Below, piece by piece: positions 8,613 through 17,859 of a stretch of DNA of 64,000 nucleotides (position 1 is its first letter; every line of letters begins with the position of its first letter). This DNA is from an uncultured Myxococcales bacterium (GTDB lineage Bacteria > Myxococcota_A > UBA9042): the NCBI GenBank assembly GCA_903842345.1, contig CAIMLR010000023.1, positions 62,001 through 126,000 of the forward strand. The letters are read 5' to 3'. The position numbers were made by a program, and so were the translations under genes. Under the pieces are notes generated by a model. The model was not told the origin of the DNA. It saw only the letters and a list, made by a program, of their open reading frames with translations, and made no database searches.

Positions 8613-10325
8613 TCAATCGCGGGGCGGGGCGCTCCAGCGCGCGATGTGACAGCCCGAGGAAATGTCCTGACCCGGCAGCCAAAGCGCGGCGAACGAGCCG
8701 TCGAGGCCTTGCAGCAGCTTCTCCGGATCGACCGCGGCAATGTAGACCTGCGGCGACGGCGGGTTGCCGGTGTGCAGGAAGCCGTAGTTGCGGCGGGACG
8801 AGAACGCCATCCAGTAGTATTGGCCTAGCACATTGCCGAACGTCGGCCACGAGTTGGTCAGTGGGTCGGTCGACTGGTTGGCATTGTTCAGGCGAATCGC
8901 CGTGCCGCCAATCGCGGGGATCATCCAGACTTCTGCGTTGCAGTTGTCATACGTCGTCGCGCCGCCGCCGCTGGACGGTCCGCCGCCGCCGCCGCTTGTC
9001 GGGCACGTCGGTCCGGCTGGGTCGGCGCGGTTGTAGACCACGTACTTGCCGTCCGGCGTGAACGACGGGTAGTAGTGGAAGATTCCCGGTTCATCGGCGC
9101 CCGCGACGGGCGTGGCGACGCCGCCCTTGCCGGTGTCCGCGCCGTCGCCAAACGGTACGGTGTAGAGCGCGGTTGCGACGCTGCCGGAGAAGCCGTTGCC
9201 GACGTCCTTGGCGGAAGCGTAGATGACGGTTTCGCCATTGGGCGACCACGTCGGGAAGGCCTGTTGGCCGAGGTCGCCGCTCTTGACCATCGCGTAGGAG
9301 GCGCCCGTCAGCAGGTTGACCGACCGCAGCTTGCCGGCGCTGGGCACGATGAGCCATTTGTCGTTGGTGCTGAAGTACGACGGCGAGAACGCCGCCGAGA
9401 TGGTGAACGAGCCCGCAAGCAGCGACGCCGCCTTGGGGCTGAGCCACGCGGGCGCGGTGCCGCTCTTGGCCGTGACGAGCGACATACCCATCGAGCCGCC
9501 CAAGCCAAAAAACGTGCTGACCGCGACCGTTGAGCCGTCCGGGCTGATGCTGTGGCAGCCGGCGCAGGCGAACATGCCGCCCATGCCCGGAATCGACGTG
9601 GGCGTGAGCTTGCCAGCCTCCAGGACCCGCACGGTCGCCAGCGTGGTGTTCCAGTAGTAGATCGCGCCGCCGACTTTCTGGTTCGTTACGTGGAAGCTGA
9701 CGGGCTTGGACGACCGCATCGTGCCGACCAATTTGTCGCCGACGATGTCCGCGGCGAGCACGCGAAGGGTCCAGTCGGGGTGATCGGGGTACTGAAAGAG
9801 CTCGGCCCAGATGTCCTTGGAAATCGTCACGTCGTAGCCTTGGCCCACGTCCCACTTGGCCGGATCGCCGATGACGTCGATCTCCGCTTCTTCATTCGCA
9901 AACCGCACGACGAACACGGTCGGCTGCGCGCCCGCCGCGGTCCATTGCACCGTAATCGGCGCAAAGTCGCGCGGCGCCATCGCGTTGTCCGGCGGGTACA
10001 CGAGGTCCAGATCCGCCGACAACTGCGCATTCTGGCCCACCGTCGCCGCAGCGCCCGTCGGATCGCTCGCGTCGTCGACGTTCGTGACGTAAGTAATCTC
10101 AATCGGCGGACCGACGTCCGGTGGCACGTCAGGCGCCGCCACATCGGGCGCGGCATCCGCGGCATCAGCGGCAACCACGTCGCCCGTCTCGGTCTGCGCA
10201 TCCGCCAGAAGCACCGTGTCGCCTGCCGTGACATCGGCGGGCTGCGCGTCGGTCTTGGGCGAACTGCACGCCGCGAACACCGCGGCCAACGCCAGCAGGG
10301 AGAGTTTTCGTGCGTCAAGCTTCAT
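8613..10325 (-). CDS. lipoprotein with beta-propeller repeats and a CxxCH motif
   Basis: 570 residues. The start has a lipoprotein signal (LLALAAVFAAC) and an Asp/Ala-rich linker to about residue 75. An Ig-like or sugar-binding-like segment follows, then PD40/TolB-type blades, seen as SPDGSTVAVST, TWSPNGETVIYAS and SFTPDGKYVVYNRA. The segment FACAGCHSISPDG (Cys254, Cys257, His258) fits the c-type haem CxxCH motif and opens the first blade. A Gly/Ser-rich loop (GGGGGPSSGGGA) interrupts the last third. Surface or outer-membrane location is likely. The role is unknown; a haem-binding or redox-sensing propeller is one possibility, but a chance CxxCH cannot be excluded. Confidence 0.78.
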   Translation of the reverse strand: MKLDARKLSLLALAAVFAACSSPKTDAQPADVTAGDTVLLADAQTETGDVVAADAADAAPDVAAPDVPPDVGPPIEITYVTNVDDASDPTGAAATVGQNAQLSADLDLVYPPDNAMAPRDFAPITVQWTAAGAQPTVFVVRFANEEAEIDVIGDPAKWDVGQGYDVTISKDIWAELFQYPDHPDWTLRVLAADIVGDKLVGTMRSSKPVSFHVTNQKVGGAIYYWNTTLATVRVLEAGKLTPTSIPGMGGMFACAGCHSISPDGSTVAVSTFFGLGGSMGMSLVTAKSGTAPAWLSPKAASLLAGSFTISAAFSPSYFSTNDKWLIVPSAGKLRSVNLLTGASYAMVKSGDLGQQAFPTWSPNGETVIYASAKDVGNGFSGSVATALYTVPFGDGADTGKGGVATPVAGADEPGIFHYYPSFTPDGKYVVYNRADPAGPTCPTSGGGGGPSSGGGATTYDNCNAEVWMIPAIGGTAIRLNNANQSTDPLTNSWPTFGNVLGQYYWMAFSSRRNYGFLHTGNPPSPQVYIAAVDPEKLLQGLDGSFAALWLPGQDISSGCHIARWSAPPRD

Positions 10326-10343
10326 CGTGCGTCCTCATTCCAG

Positions 10344-11237
10344 TCAGCGGGCGGCAAATGCCGCGATGGCGGCGCTCACTTCAGCCGGTTTTTCCTGCTG
10401 CAGCCAATGCCCCGCGTCGGCAAAAATCTGCGATTCAAAGGGCGCATCCACAACGCTGCGGCACGCCTCGATCAGTTCAGTTCCCAGCGCTGGATCCTGC
10501 GCGCCCCACAGGACGAGCGTCGGCGCCGTCACGGGCGCACGCAGGTCGTCCAACTGCGCAAAAAGACTCGGCAGCGCGCGGTAGTAGGCCAGCGCCCGCG
10601 GCAGCACGCGCGGATCCGCCATGGCGTCCACGTAGTGCTGGATTTCCGCGCGCGGAAACACATCCCGCTGCACCGCCGACCCACGCAACATCTTGGCCAT
10701 CATCGCGTAGGGATTGCGGCGAAACTGCCATTCGAACAGGCCGGGAATCTGGAACAGCGCGATGTACCACGACTTGGCCAGCTGGCCCGGGTGCACGCGC
10801 GCGCTCCGCAGGTACGCGAGCAGGTGCGGCGCGTCGATGGCGACAAGGCGCGTGATGCGCTCGGGATGCAGCGATGCGGTCGCCCACGCGATGACGCCGC
10901 CCCAATCGTGGCCGACAAGCGTGATCGGCCGCGGCGTCGTCTCGCCGGCGGTCAAGGCGGCGAGCAGCGCGTCGATATCCGCCGCCAGCGTGCCAATGTC
11001 ATAGCCCGAGTCCGGCTTCTCCGTGCCGCCATAGCCGCGCAAGTCCGGTGCCACGACGTGAAAATCTGCCGCCAGCGCGGTCAGCTGGTGCCGCCACGAA
11101 TACCAGAATTCCGGAAAGCCGTGCAGGAACACGACGAGCGGTGCGTGCGGATCGCCGGCTTCAACCAGGTGCATCGCGCCGAGCGTCGCAGTGGCGATGG
11201 TGCGTTCCCGGCAACCGGACGGAAGTGGTGCAGTCAT
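10344..11237 (-). CDS. epoxide-hydrolase-like alpha/beta hydrolase
   Basis: 297 residues. HGFPEFWYSWRHQL near residue 40 gives the HGxP oxyanion motif. GHDWGGVIAW near 109 carries an Asp nucleophile, as in epoxide hydrolases and haloalkane dehalogenases. LWGAQDPALG supplies the acid and DAGHWLQQE the base histidine. DLRGYGGTEKP is also typical of soluble epoxide hydrolases. The cap segment has Tyr residues (SWYIALFQIP, LAYYRALP) that could serve as the epoxide-activating tyrosines. There is no signal peptide, so it is cytoplasmic. It precedes the propeller lipoprotein by 18 bases and is probably in the same transcript. Substrate unknown. Confidence 0.9.
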   Translation of the reverse strand: MTAPLPSGCRERTIATATLGAMHLVEAGDPHAPLVVFLHGFPEFWYSWRHQLTALAADFHVVAPDLRGYGGTEKPDSGYDIGTLAADIDALLAALTAGETTPRPITLVGHDWGGVIAWATASLHPERITRLVAIDAPHLLAYLRSARVHPGQLAKSWYIALFQIPGLFEWQFRRNPYAMMAKMLRGSAVQRDVFPRAEIQHYVDAMADPRVLPRALAYYRALPSLFAQLDDLRAPVTAPTLVLWGAQDPALGTELIEACRSVVDAPFESQIFADAGHWLQQEKPAEVSAAIAAFAAR

Positions 11238-11427
11238 GAACGTCCTGGACAGGCCGCGTCCCCACGCGCGGCTGGAAAGGCAATAGCGCAGGATTCAGCC
11301 GGGCGCAAGCAAGCTTGTTGTGTCGAACGGGGGCCGGCGGAGGGAGGGGCGACGAACGTGGGCGTGCGGAGTTGGGCGGACCGTGAGAACGTCGGTCAGC
11401 CGAGCTGTCCACAGAACGGCGCGGGAG

Positions 11428-13044
11428 CTACGGCACCGCGCTCGTCCGCGCGCACCCCAGCAGGATCTCCACCTTCGCCGTCGACACGCTCAGCGGCAGC
11501 GCGCAGCTCGTCGCGCACAGGAGGATTTTGGACGGCGTGACCGGATCGTCAAAATGCCAGCCGCCGGTCGTGCTGCTGCAGTCCTTGTCCGTCGGGACGT
11601 AGTTCAGCATCTGCGGCTTGCCAGCGCCCAGGGTGATTTGCACGTTCACTTTGGTCAGGTCCAGCGTCTTGCCATCGCTCGGCAGCGGAATCGCGTAGGA
11701 GCACGCCAGCGCTTGGCCCTGGATCGCCTTGAGCGCGGCGGCGAACTGCTGCTCCACGTTGCCCGCGACGTCCACGATGATCGCCGCCTTGGTGGCGCCG
11801 CCGACCGCGATCGCGTTGAGCGAGGCCGTCTCCGTGCCCACGCCGATGACGAACGTGCGGATGTTGGCGGCGCTCGTGACGCCGGCTGCGGCGATCTTGG
11901 CAACCGCGGGGATGGTGTCGAGCGGCGCGCACCCGGTCGGCACGCCGTCGGTTGCCAGGACGACCGCGATGGTGTGGCCGGCGTGGCTCTTGCCGTACGT
12001 CTGCGCGTAGCTGATCGCGCCGTCGAGCGCCGCGGCGGTGGGCGTCGACCCGTTGGGGCCGTGCTTGGCAATCGACGCCATGATGTTGGTCGCGTTGGCG
12101 GGCAAGTCCGCGATGGGCACTTCCGGCGTCGCGTATTCCGCGGAACTGCACGTCGCGAGTGGAAAATACTGGATGCCAACGGCGATGCCGACCGAGTTGG
12201 CGTCGTTGACGAAGGCCTTGATGGCCGCCGCGATCGCCGCCCATTTGGTGACGCCGGTGCCGGTCTTCAGGTCCATCGAGCCCGATTGGTCCATCATGAT
12301 GAAGAGGTCGAGCGGCGCGACGTTCGCCGTTTGCGTGCTCGATGCGCACGTGCACGTGCCCTGCGAGCAGCCGAGCTCCTTGCAGTCAAGCCCGCACGTG
12401 CCGCAGTGATGCGGGTCGTTGTTGGTATCGACCTCGCAGCCGTCCACGTCGTTCTGGTTGCAGTCGGCAAAGCCTGACGAGCAGTGGAACGTGCATTGAC
12501 CGCCCTCGCAGTGCGGCGCGGCGTTGATGTTGCCCGTGCACTGCGTCGTGCAATCGCCGCAGTGGTAGGGATCGCTGTCCGTGTGGGTCTCGCATTGTGC
12601 CGGGTTGTTCTGGCAGCTGCCCCAGCCCGGGTCGCACGAGGCGCGGCACAGGAAATCGACGCAGATGGGCGTGCCGTTGTTGATCATCCCGCAGCCGTTG
12701 GCGCAGCTGCCGCAGTGCGCGGGGTCGCTCTTGACGCTGATTTCGCAGCCGTCACTGGGTTTGCCGTTGCAGTCCAGGAAGTCGCCGCTGCACGCGTAGC
12801 CGCAGGTGCCCTCGGCGCAGGTCGGGTCGGCATGCGCCGGCGCGGGGCATGTGCTGCCGCAGGTGTTGTCGTCGCCGTAGATCGTGCCGCCGTTGGGCGG
12901 GAGGTGGCCGGCGTCGCTGTCCGAATCGCTGGCGTCTGACGCACCCGCGAGGGCTGGATAGACCGGATCGCACGCGCCCAGACACACGAGCGCGCCCGCG
13001 ATCGCGACCCAGCTGGCGAGCCTGTTGTTGTGTCGTATGGCCAA
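11428..13044 (-). CDS. von Willebrand factor A lipoprotein with Cys-rich repeats
   Basis: 538 residues from a TTG at 13044, chosen because GGGAG lies nine bases upstream and it yields a proper lipoprotein signal (IAGALVCLGAC, Cys25); the 624-aa track ORF extends into the mfd promoter region. Residues about 55-235 are Cys-rich repeats of the DGCExxxxxDxxHCGxC type common in secreted myxobacterial proteins. The vWA domain (about 245-430) has an intact MIDAS start, DLFIMMDQSGSMD, and the metal-binding TDG in VLATDGVPTGC. The last 100 residues form a beta-rich tail. A cell-surface adhesion or protein-binding role fits the architecture. It diverges from mfd. Confidence 0.85.
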   Translation of the reverse strand: MAIRHNNRLASWVAIAGALVCLGACDPVYPALAGASDASDSDSDAGHLPPNGGTIYGDDNTCGSTCPAPAHADPTCAEGTCGYACSGDFLDCNGKPSDGCEISVKSDPAHCGSCANGCGMINNGTPICVDFLCRASCDPGWGSCQNNPAQCETHTDSDPYHCGDCTTQCTGNINAAPHCEGGQCTFHCSSGFADCNQNDVDGCEVDTNNDPHHCGTCGLDCKELGCSQGTCTCASSTQTANVAPLDLFIMMDQSGSMDLKTGTGVTKWAAIAAAIKAFVNDANSVGIAVGIQYFPLATCSSAEYATPEVPIADLPANATNIMASIAKHGPNGSTPTAAALDGAISYAQTYGKSHAGHTIAVVLATDGVPTGCAPLDTIPAVAKIAAAGVTSAANIRTFVIGVGTETASLNAIAVGGATKAAIIVDVAGNVEQQFAAALKAIQGQALACSYAIPLPSDGKTLDLTKVNVQITLGAGKPQMLNYVPTDKDCSSTTGGWHFDDPVTPSKILLCATSCALPLSVSTAKVEILLGCARTSAVP

Positions 13045-13200
13045 GTGACTGCGCTCCCGTTCGTGCAACACCCGGGCTGAACCGGGCATTCCGCGCCTCA
13101 CTCTGCGGTTGCTGGCCGCCGCGGTCAAGGGAAGCAGTGGATTGGGTCGCCGCGCCGCAGCCGCAATCTCCACGGTTTGCCGCAGATACCGCCCCAGCCG

Positions 13201-13229
13201 TTGCCCATCGGGCAGGCAACGCCTAAGCT
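13201..13229 (+). promoter_or_regulatory. candidate sigma70 promoter for mfd
   Basis: TTGCCC, a 17-base spacer, then TAAGCT. The -10 element ends eleven bases before the mfd ATG and no Shine-Dalgarno sequence is visible in between, so the transcript would be leaderless or nearly so. The longer ORF start (TTG at 13177) would lie upstream of this promoter. Confidence 0.4.
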
Positions 13230-13239
13230 CCGCGACCCG

Positions 13240-16200
13240 ATGGCCATTCCGCACCAGCCGCGCCGCTTTGACTTCGAGGGGCTCATCCTCTCGCTGGAAC
13301 ATCGCGCGCCGCTGCAGGTGCTCGCGACGGCGGAAGCGGGCGTGGTGCCGTTACTTTTGGCGGTCATCCGCGCGCGCGTCGAGCGGCCGCTGCTGATCGT
13401 TGTGCCGACGGTCCAGCGCATGGCGCAGATCGCGGAAGGCCTTGGCGCTTTTGAGGGCGAGCTGTGGCCAGGCCTCGCGCCGGTGCTGGGCTATGAGGCC
13501 AATGACGTCTCCCCGTACCACGACGTCTCGCCGCTCCGGCAGAACGTCCAGGGGCGCTTGGCGGCGGGCTACCGGCTGAACCTGGGGATTGGCGTCGGCG
13601 CGGTCGTTGTCACCGCGGAAGCGTTGCTGCACCGTACGCTGTCCTCGACGCAGTTTGACCGTTCGACGGCCATGGCGTCGGTCGGCGCCAACCTGGACAC
13701 CGTGGAGTTGGTCGAGCAGCTGCTCGCGGGCGGCTACGAGCAGGTGCCGGTGTGCGAGGACCAGGGCACGTTCACGCTGCGGGGCGACGGCATCGACGTC
13801 TGGAGCCCGCTGTACCTGGAGCCAACGCGCATCGACGTGACGCGCGACGACGTCGCCGCCATCCGGTTTTTTGATCCCGAGACGCAAGCCGCCACCGGCC
13901 ACAGCCTGCTGGACGTGATCCTGCCGCCGGTTCGGGAACTGCTGATTGACCCGGCGTCGCTGCCGCTGGCGGGCAAGAACCTGACGGATCTAGCGGATTT
14001 GCACGACGTCGGCAACGTGGAACTGCGGTCGATTCTGGACGAACTGCGGGCCGGCCACGTGGTGCCCGGGCTGGAAGCGCTGCGCGCAGGCATCACGCCG
14101 GATCAGGCGACGATCCTGCAGTTGGCGCCGCTGGTGGGCAGCGCGTCGCCGGTCGTGGTGATGGACCAGCCGGACGCGTGCTTTCAGGCGATGGAAGCGG
14201 CGTGGCAGCAGCTGCAGCTCCAGTACGGGGAGGCGCAGGCCGCGCACCGGCTGTGCTACCCGCCGGAGCAGTTGGCGGCCTCGCCGGCGGAAGTTCGGCT
14301 CCAGTTGCAGGCGCACACGCAGCTCTTTGTGCGGCCGTTCGCGATTTTTGAAGAAGGCCGCACCGTGCCGACGTTCCAGCTGGACGTGGGCAACAACCGC
14401 GACGTGACGCGCGAGCTGCACGAGGCCCGCGGTCGCGATGAAGGTCTGCGGCCGTTGGTGCAGCGGATTCGCCTCGCGCGCAAACTGCAGGAGCTGGTGG
14501 TGATCGCCGCGCACTCGGAAGGTGGCCGCGAGCGACTGGCCACGATCCTGCGGCACTACGGCATCGGCAGCGAGTTCCATCAGGGGCCGCTGCGCCCCGC
14601 GGACATGCCGACGCTGCGGCTGCGCAAGGATCTGGACGCGCTGCTCGTGCTCGGCGGGTCGGGCGAGGGCTATCACATCGAGGCGCTGAAGCTCGTCGTC
14701 ATCGACGAAGACGAGATCTTTGGCCACAAGACGCACAAGCCGGAGTCGCTGCGCAAGAAGCGGTCGGCGGGTCAATTCATCCGCGACATGGCGGAGCTCA
14801 ACGAGGGCGACTACATCGTCCACGTGGACCACGGCATCGGCCGGTACGTCGGTCTGCAGCGCATGGCGGCGGGCGGGATCGAGCAGGATTTCCTACTGAT
14901 CCTCTACAAGGAAGACCAGCGGCTGTATGTGCCGGTGACGAGCCTGGAGCGCGTGCAGAAGTTCGTGTCGGGCGAGGACGCGTCGCCGCACCTGGATCGG
15001 CTTGGTCACGATCGCTGGCTGAAGGCCAAAAAGCGCGCCAAGAAGGCGGTGGCGGAAGCGGCGCAGGAGCTCGTGCGGCTGTATGCGGAGCGCGCGGCGC
15101 GGCCGGGTCACGCGTTTTCGCCGCCGGATGAAGTGTACCGCGAATGGGAGGCGTCGTTCCCGTGGGAAGAGACGCCCGACCAGCAACGCGCAATCGACGA
15201 CCTGCTGATTGACCTCAGCCTGCCGCGGCCGATGGATCGGCTGGTCTGCGGCGACGTGGGCTACGGCAAAACGGAAGTGGCGATCCGCGGCGCGGTTAAA
15301 GTCGCGCTGGACGGCAAGCAGGTGGTGGTGCTCGCGCCGACGACGGTGCTCGCGGAACAGCATCGGCTGACGTTTGCGGAGCGCTGTCAGGGGCTGCCGA
15401 TCCGCGTGGCGTCGCTGTCGCGCTTCCTGAGTGCGGCGGAGCAGCGGGATACGATCGAGGCGCTGGGCAAGGGCGAAATCGACATCATCGTCGGCACGCA
15501 CCGGCTGCTGTCCAAGGACGTCCACTTCCGGGATTTGGGTCTGCTCATCATCGACGAGGAGCACCGCTTTGGCGTGACGCACAAGGAGGCCATCAAGAAA
15601 TGGCGGACCAACATCGACTGCATGACGATGTCCGCGACGCCGATTCCGCGCACGCTGCAACTGGCGACGCTGGGCTTGCGCGATCTGTCGCTCATCGCGA
15701 CGCCGCCGGAGAACCGCAAGTCCGTGCGCACGATCGTCTGCCGCGGCGCCGACGACGTGCTGCAGGAAGCGCTGGAACGCGAGCTGAACCGCGGTGGGCA
15801 GGCGTTCTACGTGTGCAACCGCATCGCGCGGCTGCCGGAGATCGCGGAGCATCTGAAGTCGCTGGTGCCGAGCGTCAAGCCGGTTGTCGCCCACGGCCAG
15901 ATGGACGAAGGCGAGCTGGAAGACGCGATGCTGCGGTTCATGCGCCGCGAGTGCAACGTGTTGATTTCCACGACGATCATTGAATCTGGCCTGGACATTC
16001 CCAACGCCAACACGATGTTCATCGAGCGCGCCGACACTTTTGGTCTCGCGCAGTTGTACCAGCTGCGCGGGCGCGTCGGGCGATCGAGCGTGCGCGCGTG
16101 GTGCTACCTGACCGTGCCGGAGCGCGAGCGCATGACGACCGACGGTGCGCGGCGCGTGGCGGTGCTGGAGCGGTTCTCTGAGCTGGGTTCGGGCGTGCAG

Positions 16201-16902
16201 ATCGCCAGCCATGACCTGGAGATCCGCGGCGCGGGCAACCTGCTGGGCGAAGAGCAGACCGGCCACATCGCGGAGATCGGCTACGAGCTGTACGTGAAGC
16301 TGCTGGAAGAGGCGGTCCAGGAAATCCGCGGCGAGGATCTGGGCGCGCCGGTGGATCCGGAGATCAAGGTGACGCTGACGGCGTTCCTGCCGGAGACCTA
16401 CGTGCCGGACCCGACGCAGCGGCTGGCGGCCTACAAGCGGCTGGCGGGCGTGCGCAACGAGGAAGAGCTGGATATGGCGATGCGCGGCGTTGTCGATCGC
16501 TACGGCCGTTTGCCGCCGCCCGCGTTGGCGCTGTTTGAGACGCTGGAGCTGCGCGTGTTGGCGATTGCGCTGGGCGTGCAGAAGGTGGAGCAAGGTCCGG
16601 CGGCGGTGGCGTTGACGCTGCACGAGCGCGGCAAGCTCCAGCCGGAGACGCTGCTGCCGCTGGTGAACGTGCGCGGGTCGTTGTACCGCCTGACGCCAGA
16701 CATGGTGCTGACCAAGGTGCTGACGCCGCGTGAACAGGAAGCGCCGGTGCAGGCGACAAAGGACCTGCTGCGGACCCTGCGCAAGTGGGCAGAGAACCCG
16801 GCGGACGTGGTGATCGACGTGATGCCGGAGCCCGACGCACCGCGGCAGTTGGCGGTTGATCCGCGCAATGCCGGCCGGCTGCGGATCGTGTCGCGGCGCT
16901 GA
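13240..16902 (+). CDS. mfd: transcription-repair coupling factor
   Basis: 1220 residues from the ATG at 13240 (the track uses a TTG 63 bases earlier inside the promoter). Mfd removes RNA polymerase stalled at DNA lesions and recruits UvrA. The order matches the family: an N-terminal UvrB-like region (LGYEANDVSPYHDVSPLRQN), the RNA-polymerase-interacting CarD-like domain near 530-600 (GDYIVHVDHGIGRYVGLQ), then the RecG-like translocase with Walker A GDVGYGKTEVAIRGA and the DEEH box IDEEHRFGV. Motif VI lies in QLRGRVGRSSVRAWCYL and the TRCF C-terminal domain closes the protein. Length is slightly above E. coli Mfd. Its stop abuts the stop of the convergent lipoprotein gene with no gap. Confidence 0.97.
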   Translation: MAIPHQPRRFDFEGLILSLEHRAPLQVLATAEAGVVPLLLAVIRARVERPLLIVVPTVQRMAQIAEGLGAFEGELWPGLAPVLGYEANDVSPYHDVSPLRQNVQGRLAAGYRLNLGIGVGAVVVTAEALLHRTLSSTQFDRSTAMASVGANLDTVELVEQLLAGGYEQVPVCEDQGTFTLRGDGIDVWSPLYLEPTRIDVTRDDVAAIRFFDPETQAATGHSLLDVILPPVRELLIDPASLPLAGKNLTDLADLHDVGNVELRSILDELRAGHVVPGLEALRAGITPDQATILQLAPLVGSASPVVVMDQPDACFQAMEAAWQQLQLQYGEAQAAHRLCYPPEQLAASPAEVRLQLQAHTQLFVRPFAIFEEGRTVPTFQLDVGNNRDVTRELHEARGRDEGLRPLVQRIRLARKLQELVVIAAHSEGGRERLATILRHYGIGSEFHQGPLRPADMPTLRLRKDLDALLVLGGSGEGYHIEALKLVVIDEDEIFGHKTHKPESLRKKRSAGQFIRDMAELNEGDYIVHVDHGIGRYVGLQRMAAGGIEQDFLLILYKEDQRLYVPVTSLERVQKFVSGEDASPHLDRLGHDRWLKAKKRAKKAVAEAAQELVRLYAERAARPGHAFSPPDEVYREWEASFPWEETPDQQRAIDDLLIDLSLPRPMDRLVCGDVGYGKTEVAIRGAVKVALDGKQVVVLAPTTVLAEQHRLTFAERCQGLPIRVASLSRFLSAAEQRDTIEALGKGEIDIIVGTHRLLSKDVHFRDLGLLIIDEEHRFGVTHKEAIKKWRTNIDCMTMSATPIPRTLQLATLGLRDLSLIATPPENRKSVRTIVCRGADDVLQEALERELNRGGQAFYVCNRIARLPEIAEHLKSLVPSVKPVVAHGQMDEGELEDAMLRFMRRECNVLISTTIIESGLDIPNANTMFIERADTFGLAQLYQLRGRVGRSSVRAWCYLTVPERERMTTDGARRVAVLERFSELGSGVQIASHDLEIRGAGNLLGEEQTGHIAEIGYELYVKLLEEAVQEIRGEDLGAPVDPEIKVTLTAFLPETYVPDPTQRLAAYKRLAGVRNEEELDMAMRGVVDRYGRLPPPALALFETLELRVLAIALGVQKVEQGPAAVALTLHERGKLQPETLLPLVNVRGSLYRLTPDMVLTKVLTPREQEAPVQATKDLLRTLRKWAENPADVVIDVMPEPDAPRQLAVDPRNAGRLRIVSRR

Positions 16903-17715
16903 TTACTGCGTCAGGTCGACGATCTTGCCCTGCGTGACAGCGTCCGCCGTGATTTCAACCACATCGCCGCCCTTGCTGACCGCCGTCCACATCTTGACCG
17001 GGTGGTCCGGCTGCGACGCGTAGGGAAAGCGCATTTCCAGCATCCCGCTGGCGTCCGCGCGCGTCTGGCAGTCGAAGACGAAGACCTGACCGGCGAACGA
17101 GCGGGTCGTCTCCACCCGCACCGGGATCCCGGGCACCAGCTTGGTCATCCGCAGCAGCGCGCCCGGCACGCGCCGGAACAGCAGCGCCGCGGGCAGGTGT
17201 CGGCCGCCAAAATCGTGGATCGCCGGAGACGCGGCGACCAACTGCAGGCGATTCACGCACGCCTGATCGCGCGTGCCCGTGCCATACAGCGTTTGCAGGT
17301 GCCGGAGCACGGACGGGACGAGCGTCGCCTTGTCGGTCGGCAGCGTCGGGGCATCGCGCAGGTCGGGTTCCGGCGTCAGCAGGTAGTGCAGGCCTTCCTG
17401 CTCCATGCCGGCCATCAGCGCCGTGACGTCGCGCGCCAGCAGCCAGGCCTGACCCTTGGCCTCCTGGAACGGCTCACCGCCCGCCTGGTGCACCGCGGCC
17501 GCGCCGCCATCGGACAGCGTCAGCACCCGCACCGGCGGCGGCGCCTTGGTTTCCTTGGGCGCGGCCTGGTAGGGATTGTCACGCAACCACTGCGCGATGG
17601 CGCTCAGTTCAGCGGGCACGGCGACGGGCTGGGGCTTCTGCCCACACGCGGTCAACGCGGCAAGCAGGAGCAACAGCAATGGACGGGAGAGGCGAGTCGG
17701 GCGTGGCATGGGCAT
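16903..17715 (-). CDS. lipoprotein of unknown function
   Basis: 270 residues from the ATG at 17715; an ATG two codons later (17709) is equally possible. The 495-aa track ORF includes an implausible Arg/Leu-rich extension antisense to the next gene. The N-terminus is a clear lipoprotein signal (LLLLLLAALTAC). The remainder has no motif I recognise; it looks like a mixed alpha/beta domain, with the C-terminal third reading like a beta sheet (VFVFDCQTRADASGMLEMRF). It is convergent with mfd and divergent from the SurA-type lipoprotein gene, so it is probably a single-gene transcript. Confidence 0.75.
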   Translation of the reverse strand: MPMPRPTRLSRPLLLLLLAALTACGQKPQPVAVPAELSAIAQWLRDNPYQAAPKETKAPPPVRVLTLSDGGAAAVHQAGGEPFQEAKGQAWLLARDVTALMAGMEQEGLHYLLTPEPDLRDAPTLPTDKATLVPSVLRHLQTLYGTGTRDQACVNRLQLVAASPAIHDFGGRHLPAALLFRRVPGALLRMTKLVPGIPVRVETTRSFAGQVFVFDCQTRADASGMLEMRFPYASQPDHPVKMWTAVSKGGDVVEITADAVTQGKIVDLTQ

Positions 17716-17859
17716 CAGGCGGGCGACGGCCCGGGCGCGGTCAGGCTGGGCCGTGAGGCGAATCGTGTCAAGAGTTGCGCGCGGGCGCTGCGTCAGTTGT
17801 TGCGCCGCGCGCCCAAACCTGCCAAAACACACCCGCCGTCCCTTTGGGCGGAGGTTTGC

